A program made the position numbers and the translations under genes. Below the pieces are notes generated by a model. The model did no database searches. It worked only from the letters and a program-made list of their open reading frames with translations, and was not told the DNA's origin. Shown here in pieces: positions 6,019 through 12,444 of a stretch of 15,229 bases of DNA; positions within the stretch are counted from its first letter, which is position 1, and every line of letters begins with the position of its first letter. Source of the stretch: an uncultured Clostridium sp. (GTDB taxonomy: Bacteria; Bacillota_A; Clostridia; TANB77; CAG-508); NCBI GenBank assembly GCA_946491915.1, contig CAMLYR010000031.1, positions 1-15,229 on the forward strand, in the 5' to 3' direction.

Positions 6019-6067
6019 TAACCCAAAATATGATAAAGTATAACCATCATATCGGAGGTGATATTGT

Positions 6068-6325
6068 ATGAGAGAAGTAAAACCATATACATTGTATAGG
6101 CATTTCAAGGGTTCACGTGCTATGGTCATCACGGTGGCTAAACACAGTGAAACAGGAGAGGAGTTGGTAGTTTACTATTGCATGGACAATGCAGGAAAAA
6201 CAAATCACAAAGATGGAATCTATGCAAGACCACTCAGCATGTTCTTGTCAGAAGTCGATCACGAAAAATATCCAGATGTGAAACAAAAATATCGTTTTGA
6301 AGAAATTACCGATGAAGGGGTATAA
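6068..6325 (+). CDS. DUF1653 family protein
   Basis: This 85-residue protein matches the small DUF1653 family: [20 protein letters not shown] at the start, [16 protein letters not shown] in the middle, and [18 protein letters not shown] after it. The family is widespread in bacteria and has no established biochemical role that I can assign. The start is strongly supported by GGAGGTGAT nine bases before the ATG. It is followed by a strong hairpin and T tract (6394-6439), so it appears to be a single-gene unit, although a promoter upstream is only weakly visible. Its G+C content is visibly higher than that of the genes to the left, marking the transition to the core half of the window. Family assignment is confident. 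Confidence 0.85.
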   Translation: MREVKPYTLYRHFKGSRAMVITVAKHSETGEELVVYYCMDNAGKTNHKDGIYARPLSMFLSEVDHEKYPDVKQKYRFEEITDEGV

Positions 6326-6393
6326 CTCTCATTAAAAATCATCAAAACGAATTATCTGGATAGATAAAATAGACTTTAGGAAAACAAGTACCC

Positions 6394-6439
6394 TTAAAAA
6401 CGAGTCAATGATCAAACTTGAGAATTGACTCGTTTTTAA
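6394..6439 (+). terminator. Intrinsic terminator after the DUF1653 gene
   Basis: TTAAAAACGAGTCAAT (6394-6409) pairs with ATTGACTCGTTTTTAA (6424-6439) over 16 bp around a 14-base loop, with the TTTTT tract inside the 3' arm. It ends only five bases before the AAGGAGG site of recG. Confidence 0.85.
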
Positions 6440-6456
6440 AAAGAAGGAGGCATACA

Positions 6457-8598
6457 ATGCTTGATTTAAAGCAAAGTGTACAATATATAAAAACAGTAGG
6501 ACCAGCCAAAGTTCCTATTTTAAATAACCTAAATATTTATACTCTTTGGGATTTATTAACCTACTTTCCAAGAGAATATGAAGATAGAAGCAATATCAAA
6601 AAAATTGCAGATTTAGTGGATGGAGAAGAAGTAACCATTGAAGCAAAAGTGGTAGCAGAAATTAATGTCAACTATATTCGAAAAAATATGACAGTCTTAA
6701 AAACTGTTGTAGAAGACGATACTGGAAGATGTACGATTACTTGGTTTAATCAAACCTATATTAAAGGGCAAATTAAAAGAGGACAAACATATCGCTTTTT
6801 TGGAAAAATTGTGAATGAATTCAATCATGTAGAAATGAGAACACCAGTATTTGATGAAATAGGAAAAAATAAAAACACAGGAAGAATTATGCCAATTTAT
6901 CCTTCTACTTATCGTTTATCGCAAAATGCTATTAGACAAGCGATGCAAAATGCTTTAAAAATGGTAGAGGGAAAATTACCAGAAACTTTACCGGAATATA
7001 TGTTATCGGAATACAATTTATTAGATTTAGAAAAAAGTCTCAATCAAATACATTTTCCTTCTAATATGGAATCTCGTTTGCAAGCTAGAAAACGATTAGT
7101 ATTTGAGGAATTACTTATTTTACAGCTTGCTCTATTAGAACTAAAAGGACAGAATGATAAAAACGAGGGAATTGCATTTGATAAAAATGCTAAAATGTCA
7201 GATGTTATTAATCAATTACCATTTCATTTAACAAAAGCACAATTAAAAGTATTAGAAGAAATTGATAGTGATATGGAAGCAAACACACCAATGAACCGAT
7301 TATTACAAGGTGATGTGGGTTCTGGTAAGACAGTAGTTTCCATTATTGCAGCATACAAAGCAGTGAAATCTGGTTATCAAGTGGCAGTGATGGCACCAAC
7401 AGCCATTTTGGCTACGCAACACTTGTCTGAATTTCAAAAAATTTTAGAACCATTTGGCATTCATTGTAGATTGCTATTAGGTGCGACAAAACCAAAAGAG
7501 AGAAAAGAAATTTTGGAACAATTAGAAAATGGAACAATTGATATTCTAATTGGTACACATGCCTTACTTACAGAAAATGTTATTTTTCAAAATTTGGGAT
7601 TAGTAGTAACAGATGAACAGCATCGTTTTGGGGTAAGACAAAGGTCAGCAATTGCAGCAAAAGGAAAAAATCCAGATGTATTAGTAATGACAGCAACCCC
7701 AATTCCAAGAACATTAGCGTTGATTTTGTATGGTGACTTAGACATCTCTATTATTGATGAGCTCCCTCCTAACCGTAAAAAAATAGAGACATTTGCAGTA
7801 ACAAAACGAATGGAGGAAAGGGTAAATAATTTCATTCGCAAAAATGTGCAAGAAGGAAGGCAAGTATATGTTGTTTGCCCATTAGTAGAAGAAAAAGAAG
7901 ATACAAATGAAATCAATGATGAGCAAAGTTTAGATAAAAGTAATAGCTTACAATTAAGTATTGATAAAAACGAGAATTCAAAATCAAACTTAAGAGCAGA
8001 CCTAAAAGCAGTAAAAGAATGGACTAAGATTTACCAAGAAGAAATTTTTCCTGATTTAAGAGTAGCTTGTGTTTATGGAAAAATGAAACCAAAAGAAAAA
8101 GATGAAATAATGGAGCAATTCAAAGAAGGAAAAATTGATATATTGGTTTCTACTACTGTAATTGAGGTAGGAGTTAATGTACCAAATGCAAGTATGATGG
8201 TTGTAGAAAATGCGGACCGATTTGGTTTAGCACAATTACACCAATTAAGAGGAAGAGTTGGTAGAGGAGAATATCAGTCTTATTGTATTTTAAAATATGA
8301 TAGTAGATGTTCACAAGTAGGAAGAGAAAGAATGAAAACAATGCAAGAAACAAATGATGGATTTGTGATTGCAGAAAAGGACCTAGAATTAAGAGGAACA
8401 GGTGAGTTTTTTGGAACTAAACAACATGGACTTCCAGAATTTAAAATAGCCAACTTATTTGTAGATATGCCAATGCTAAAATCTGTACAAAGTGTTGCCC
8501 TTAAAATAGAGGCAGAAGATAGAGGACTAAAGTTAGAAAAAAATGTAAAACTACGTAAATTAGTAGATGAAAAATTAAAACAGAGTATTTCGTTATAA
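6457..8598 (+). CDS. recG: ATP-dependent DNA helicase RecG
   Basis: RecG remodels stalled replication forks and Holliday junctions. This 713-residue protein has the full layout: an N-terminal wedge/OB region (about 50-140, with WFNQTYIKGQIKRG), Walker A GDVGSGKT at 285-292, the DEQH box at 386-389 (TDEQHRFG), MTATPIPRT, a second RecA lobe with VSTTVIEVGVNVPNAS, GRVGRG near 599-604, and the C-terminal EKDLELRGTGEFFGTKQHG. The start is ATG 6457, six bases after AAGGAGG. An upstream in-frame TTG at 6418 lies inside the terminator and is rejected. A polar insert (residues about 478-518, rich in Asn, Asp, Glu and Ser) lengthens the loop between the helicase lobes. No promoter is evident between the preceding terminator and the start, so transcription must read through or initiate further upstream. 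Confidence 0.97.
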   Translation: MLDLKQSVQYIKTVGPAKVPILNNLNIYTLWDLLTYFPREYEDRSNIKKIADLVDGEEVTIEAKVVAEINVNYIRKNMTVLKTVVEDDTGRCTITWFNQTYIKGQIKRGQTYRFFGKIVNEFNHVEMRTPVFDEIGKNKNTGRIMPIYPSTYRLSQNAIRQAMQNALKMVEGKLPETLPEYMLSEYNLLDLEKSLNQIHFPSNMESRLQARKRLVFEELLILQLALLELKGQNDKNEGIAFDKNAKMSDVINQLPFHLTKAQLKVLEEIDSDMEANTPMNRLLQGDVGSGKTVVSIIAAYKAVKSGYQVAVMAPTAILATQHLSEFQKILEPFGIHCRLLLGATKPKERKEILEQLENGTIDILIGTHALLTENVIFQNLGLVVTDEQHRFGVRQRSAIAAKGKNPDVLVMTATPIPRTLALILYGDLDISIIDELPPNRKKIETFAVTKRMEERVNNFIRKNVQEGRQVYVVCPLVEEKEDTNEINDEQSLDKSNSLQLSIDKNENSKSNLRADLKAVKEWTKIYQEEIFPDLRVACVYGKMKPKEKDEIMEQFKEGKIDILVSTTVIEVGVNVPNASMMVVENADRFGLAQLHQLRGRVGRGEYQSYCILKYDSRCSQVGRERMKTMQETNDGFVIAEKDLELRGTGEFFGTKQHGLPEFKIANLFVDMPMLKSVQSVALKIEAEDRGLKLEKNVKLRKLVDEKLKQSISL

Positions 8599-8644
8599 AA
8601 ATACATATCGGTCTCCACCTTAAGACTTCAATAAAAATACATAT
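8595..8644. repeat. Pair of 14-bp direct repeats at the end of recG
   Basis: ATAAAAATACATAT occurs at 8595-8608, overlapping the recG stop codon, and again at 8631-8644. Only two copies are present and no function is apparent. Confidence 0.4.
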
Positions 8645-8703
8645 ATATCAGTTGCCTAAAGTAAATTACAGCTTATGAATTGTAACAAATATTCCAAAAG
8701 ATG

Positions 8704-8732
8704 TTGACAAAAAGTAAAAAACAGGATATAAC
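8704..8732 (+). promoter_or_regulatory. Promoter of the GH13 gene
   Basis: A perfect TTGACA (8704-8709) with 17-base spacing precedes TATAAC (8727-8732); initiation is expected near 8739. The leader carries the inverted repeat CTTAATTA (8732-8739) / TAATTAAG (8764-8771), overlapping the start region and the ribosome binding site. It could be an operator or a leader stem. Confidence 0.7.
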
Positions 8733-8784
8733 TTAATTATCAATCATAGAATAGTCTTTCTTTTAATTAAGAGGAGGAGATTAC

Positions 8785-10677
8785 ATGTACAATATGTCAA
8801 ATATTTCCTTTTTGATTTCTCCCTATGGGGCAATAGAAAAGGGAAAGGAGCTACTACTAACCTTATGGATTCCTAATATTTACGGATTTGTAGAAAATGT
8901 ACAAGTGTTATTTCATCGGCAACATGAACCAGTCTATCAAACGATTCGTCTGCAATATGTTGAAACAGAAGGTGAAGTAAGTAGTTTTCAGGCAAAGTTT
9001 ACTTTACAAAGAGTAGGGATTAACTATTTTTACTTCTCTTTGCTGTTAAATCAGACAAAAGCAGAAATACGCTATGATTTGGCAGCTAAAAAACCATGTT
9101 TTACAAGTCAAAATGGAGCCGAGTTTTCTATTACGGTTTATGAGCAAGGTTTTGATTGTCCAGAATGGGCAAAAGAAGCGGTAATGTATCACATTTTTGT
9201 TGACCGATTTAGAAAGGGAAAAAATACCATCATACTTCCAATGCCAAATAGAGTGGTTCATCAGGATTGGAATGAGTATCCTATCTGGTTTTCAGAAGAT
9301 GGAGAAGTAAAAAACAATGATTTCTTTGGTGGAAACTTAAAAGGAATCAAGGAAAGTATTCACTATTTGAAAAAAATGGGCATAACCATTTTGTACCTTA
9401 GCCCTATTGCAAGAAGCCAATCCAATCATCGCTATGACACAGGAGATTATGAAGAAATTGACCCTTATGCAGGTACAGAGCAAGAATTGAAAGAATTATG
9501 CAAAACCGCTCATCAAAATGGAATGAAAGTCATTTTAGATGCTGTATTTAACCACACTGGAAATGATAGTAAGTATTTTAATGAATATCATCATTACCAG
9601 ACATTAGGCGCATTTGATGGACCAAGTTCACCATATTATGAGTGGTATCGTAAAAATGGAACTTCTTTTGAGTATTGGTGGGGATTTCGCAACCTTCCTG
9701 TATGTGATGGAACAAACCTGAGTTGGCAACAGTATATCTATGGAAAAGGTGGAGTCATTGACAAATGGTTTTCATGGGGAATTGATGGTATCCGCATTGA
9801 TGTGGCAGATGAACTAACAGAAGAGTTTTTGGAAAATATTCATACAGCAGTTATTTGCAACCAGTCAGATGGATTTATTATTGGAGAAGTTTGGGAAAAT
9901 GCAATCACAAAACAGAAATATGGAAAAGAAAGATCCTATCTGTTAGGAAAGTCACTACATACTGTAATGAATTACCCTTTCACAGATGGCATTCTAAAAT
10001 ATGTCAGGTTTGGTGATGCACCATATTTGAAACAAGTGGTTAATGAAATCCTAACAACCTATCCAAAATCTGCTTATCACAGCATGACAAATGCACTTTC
10101 TACCCATGATATTCCAAGAGCCCTTACTACTTTATCAGGGGAAGGAATTTTCCATAACCGGTATGAATGGACATGGGATATTGGAGATAAGCTTAATCAG
10201 GATTGGAAATGGCGCTTTGAACATGACCAATTATCCAGAGAAGCTTATCGGACAGGTAAAAAGCTATTAAAATTGGCAGTATTGCTTCAATTCTTTTTGC
10301 CAGGGACTGCTTGCATTTTCTATGGTGATGAAGTAGGCATGCAAGGATATAAAGATAATGGCAACAGAAAAACATATCCATGGACAAAAAGAGATAAGGA
10401 CTTGCTTCGATTTTACAGAAGAATCGGAACTCTCAAAACGAAATTAACTTTCCTAAAAAATGCTGACTGCCATATCATTTATGTAGATGAGCAAAGGCTT
10501 GTCTTTGAGCGAACTGATCAATCACAAAAATTGATTGTTGCAATCAACAAAGCAGAGAACCAGACTACATTAGAGCCGGAATGGATAGAATATGCACAAG
10601 TGCTATATAGGTACCATTATGCAAATGGTGAATTAGGACCTTATGGAGGAGTAGTATTATTGAAAAATTGTACATAA
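8785..10677 (+). CDS. GH13 alpha-glucan hydrolase (neopullulanase/cyclomaltodextrinase-like)
   Basis: This 630-residue enzyme has the four GH13 motifs in order: DAVFNHTG (I), GIRIDVADE (II, nucleophile D339), IIGEVWEN (III, acid/base E368) and LSTHDIPR (IV, D442). The approximately 130-residue N-terminal beta-rich domain resembles the N-domain of neopullulanases and cyclomaltodextrinases, and the catalytic barrel opens with AVMYHIFVDRFRKG. The expected activity is hydrolysis of alpha-1,4 (and perhaps alpha-1,6) bonds in maltodextrins or related glucans. No signal peptide or membrane anchor is present, so it works inside the cell on imported or stored glucan. GAGGAGG precedes the ATG, and promoter and terminator flank the gene, making it a single-gene unit. 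The aldose epimerase after it may act on released sugars. The exact specificity within GH13 is not decided. Confidence 0.9.
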   Translation: MYNMSNISFLISPYGAIEKGKELLLTLWIPNIYGFVENVQVLFHRQHEPVYQTIRLQYVETEGEVSSFQAKFTLQRVGINYFYFSLLLNQTKAEIRYDLAAKKPCFTSQNGAEFSITVYEQGFDCPEWAKEAVMYHIFVDRFRKGKNTIILPMPNRVVHQDWNEYPIWFSEDGEVKNNDFFGGNLKGIKESIHYLKKMGITILYLSPIARSQSNHRYDTGDYEEIDPYAGTEQELKELCKTAHQNGMKVILDAVFNHTGNDSKYFNEYHHYQTLGAFDGPSSPYYEWYRKNGTSFEYWWGFRNLPVCDGTNLSWQQYIYGKGGVIDKWFSWGIDGIRIDVADELTEEFLENIHTAVICNQSDGFIIGEVWENAITKQKYGKERSYLLGKSLHTVMNYPFTDGILKYVRFGDAPYLKQVVNEILTTYPKSAYHSMTNALSTHDIPRALTTLSGEGIFHNRYEWTWDIGDKLNQDWKWRFEHDQLSREAYRTGKKLLKLAVLLQFFLPGTACIFYGDEVGMQGYKDNGNRKTYPWTKRDKDLLRFYRRIGTLKTKLTFLKNADCHIIYVDEQRLVFERTDQSQKLIVAINKAENQTTLEPEWIEYAQVLYRYHYANGELGPYGGVVLLKNCT

Positions 10678-10710
10678 AAAATCATTGAAGTAGTAAAAAA
10701 ATGAAATTGC

Positions 10711-10741
10711 AGTGGCTGTGAAATTAATTTTCACAGCCACT
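10711..10741 (+). terminator. Intrinsic terminator after the GH13 gene
   Basis: AGTGGCTGTGAAA (10711-10723) pairs perfectly with TTTCACAGCCACT (10729-10741) around a 5-base loop, followed by ATATTT. The T tract is short but the 13-bp stem is strong. Confidence 0.75.
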
Positions 10742-10806
10742 ATATTTAAAAAAATACTTCTTAAAAATAAATAGAGAGAAATACATAGTGGAATGATGAT
10801 ATATAC

Positions 10807-10835
10807 TTGAAATTTACATAAAAAAACAATATCAT
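10807..10835 (+). promoter_or_regulatory. Promoter of the aldose epimerase gene
   Basis: TTGAAA (10807-10812), 17 bases, then TATCAT (10830-10835), placing initiation near 10842, just upstream of the AAAGGAGAAGG ribosome binding site (10851-10861). Confidence 0.6.
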
Positions 10836-10863
10836 ATATATGAAAATAAGAAAGGAGAAGGTT

Positions 10864-11736
10864 ATGCATACCCAAATGTTAACCACCAAAAAAGGTGGGG
10901 AATTAATCAGTTTTAAGATCAATGGGAAAGAAAAAATACATCAAGGGGAAAAATGTCTTGACCAAAACGGAAAAGTTTATTGGAAAAGACATTCACCAGT
11001 ATTATTTCCAATTGTAGGCAAACTAAAGAAAAATCAGACTTTAATTGGTGGAAGAATTTATGAATTAATGCAACATGGGTTTGCAAGGGACTTAGACTTT
11101 GAACCAATTACTAAGTTAGATAATTTTCATTCATATGTCTTAAAAAGTAATGCTTATACAATAACTAGATATCCATATGAATTCGAATTATATAATACTT
11201 ACCGTACAGAAGAAAATAAATTAACAACGATTTATAAAGTGGTCAACACTGGGCTTATCAACTTACCATTTGGAATAGGAGGACATCCTGCTTTTCAAAT
11301 TGAGGAAGAAGAGCTCAAGAGAGGAAATTATTATTTAGAATTTGAACAAGAGGAAGAAAAAATTCACTTTTTATATTTAGTGGATGGATTAATAGGAACA
11401 GAATATGCTAAAAATAGAATTGTGAATAAAAAATATATTCCAATAGATATACATACATTTGATAATGATGCACTAATTATGAAAGGAATTACATCTCATA
11501 AAATTAGTTTGAAAAATAGAGAAAGTGGAAAAACAATATTAACAATGGACTTTACAGATTTTCCCTATTTAGCAATTTGGTCAAAACCAGGAGCACCATT
11601 TATTTGTATAGAACCATGGTACTCAACAGCAGATACAGTAAAAAGCAGCGGAGTTTTTACACAAAAACAAGATATTATATCATTAAAACCAAATGATTCA
11701 TTTGAATGTAAATATACAGTAGAATTTTTTGAATAA
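10864..11736 (+). CDS. LacX-type aldose 1-epimerase family protein
   Basis: This 290-residue protein belongs to the galactose-mutarotase-like family, LacX branch: WKRHSPVLFPIVGKL near residues 40-54, MQHGFARDLDF with H71, GIGGHPAF with the catalytic-type H141, and FICIEPWYS with E250 as candidate base. Family members interconvert alpha and beta anomers of free or phosphorylated sugars in the cytoplasm. ATG 10864 is chosen because AAAGGAGAAGG lies directly before it; the in-frame ATG at 10840 overlaps the expected transcription start and would put this ribosome binding site inside the gene. It follows the GH13 glucanase, so a role in handling released hexoses is plausible but inferred. The substrate is not determinable from the sequence. 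Confidence 0.88.
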   Translation: MHTQMLTTKKGGELISFKINGKEKIHQGEKCLDQNGKVYWKRHSPVLFPIVGKLKKNQTLIGGRIYELMQHGFARDLDFEPITKLDNFHSYVLKSNAYTITRYPYEFELYNTYRTEENKLTTIYKVVNTGLINLPFGIGGHPAFQIEEEELKRGNYYLEFEQEEEKIHFLYLVDGLIGTEYAKNRIVNKKYIPIDIHTFDNDALIMKGITSHKISLKNRESGKTILTMDFTDFPYLAIWSKPGAPFICIEPWYSTADTVKSSGVFTQKQDIISLKPNDSFECKYTVEFFE

Positions 11737-11773
11737 AAAAATAATAAGTAGTAAAAATAAGGAATGTGATAAA

Positions 11774-11965
11774 ATGGAAAATATGATTTTGGTAATAGTG
11801 GGACTAGTTTTAGCCACAATAGGAGTAGTTTGTATTTTTGATGCAAGAGTCATCACTAAAAAAGTATTTGGATTTGGAGATCAAAATGAAGGAACTATGG
11901 GATTAAAAATTTTTGGGTTTTTATTTGCCATAGCAGGAGCTTTCGTTATATTTTTTAATATGTGA
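11774..11965 (+). CDS. Small two-helix membrane protein
   Basis: This 63-residue protein has two hydrophobic segments, about residues 4-21 (ILVIVGLVLATIGVV) and 43-62 (LKIFGFLFAIAGAFVIFF), separated by a polar loop with VITKKVFGFGDQNEG. It is expected in the cytoplasmic membrane. I recognise no characterised family. The start ATG 11774 follows AAGGAATG by about eleven bases. The frame is open further left, to 11729, but that part overlaps the epimerase end and lacks a binding site. It lies 37 bases after the epimerase stop and may share its transcript. Similar short two-helix proteins are common in Firmicutes and mostly uncharacterised. Confidence 0.65.
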   Translation: MENMILVIVGLVLATIGVVCIFDARVITKKVFGFGDQNEGTMGLKIFGFLFAIAGAFVIFFNM

Positions 11966-12073
11966 TGAAAGTCAATGCTTGGTACTCAATAGTCCGTACT
12001 TTTAAATATAATTAGTTTGAACTTTTACTAAATCATTTGGCAACAAAAATATAAATTAGAATAAAGAAAAGAC

Positions 12074-12102
12074 TTGTAATTCATGCGAAATTGTGTTATG
12101 AT
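12074..12102 (+). promoter_or_regulatory. Promoter of the valS T-box leader
   Basis: TTGTAA (12074-12079), a 17-base spacer, and TATGAT (12097-12102) give an expected start near 12109, directly upstream of the T-box RNA. The stretch 11966-12073 before it shows no other recognisable feature. Confidence 0.7.
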
Positions 12103-12108
12103 AAGTAT

Positions 12109-12413
12109 CATAAAAAATAAAAGCAATGAAAAAGAGGAGTAAGTTTTAACTAGCTAGAAAAGAGAATAGAAGTCACCGGCTGAAAACTTCTAATAGAATA
12201 GAAAACTGAAGGTAGCTTTGAAGCTGATAAACTCAAAAATATTCTGAAGTAAAAAGAAAAAATAGGAATAACTAAGTTTATCCGTGTAGCTTGCGTTAAA
12301 AGTAATTAAGATAACAAAGCAAATACAAAAATAATGAATAAAGTTTTGAATTTTGTTATATTAAGGTGGTACCGTGAGAACATATCTCGCCCTTATTTGA
12401 GGGCGAGTTTTTT
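12109..12413 (+). ncRNA. T-box riboswitch controlling valS
   Basis: The leader carries the T-box sequence AAGGTGGTACCGTGA (12363-12377, core TGGTACC), which pairs with the uncharged tRNA acceptor end, followed by an intrinsic terminator (12386-12413). Stem I is visible upstream, with GAAGT/ACTTC arms around CACCGGCTGAAA and the segment CTGAAGGTAGC at the base. In that specifier-loop position the triplet GTA (12212-12214) reads as a valine codon, matching the downstream gene. Uncharged tRNA-Val would stabilise the antiterminator and allow valS transcription; charged tRNA would allow termination. The class is certain; the specifier position is read by eye and therefore slightly less sure. Confidence 0.93.
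12386..12413 (+). terminator. Regulated terminator of the valS T-box
   Basis: CTCGCCCT (12386-12393) pairs with AGGGCGAG (12400-12407), followed by six T residues. It competes with the antiterminator formed by the T-box sequence just upstream. Confidence 0.9.
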
Positions 12414-12444
12414 GCTGACATAACCAAAAGAAGGAGGAAATAAC

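Noticed and set aside
6418..6456. Extended N-terminus for RecG starting at TTG 6418
   Set aside because: The extra 13 codons lie inside the terminator stem and across the AAGGAGG site; ATG 6457 has ideal spacing and gives a normal RecG start.
10840..10863. Extended N-terminus for the aldose epimerase starting at ATG 10840
   Set aside because: It overlaps the expected transcription start, lacks a ribosome binding site, and would place the AAAGGAGAAGG site inside the gene.
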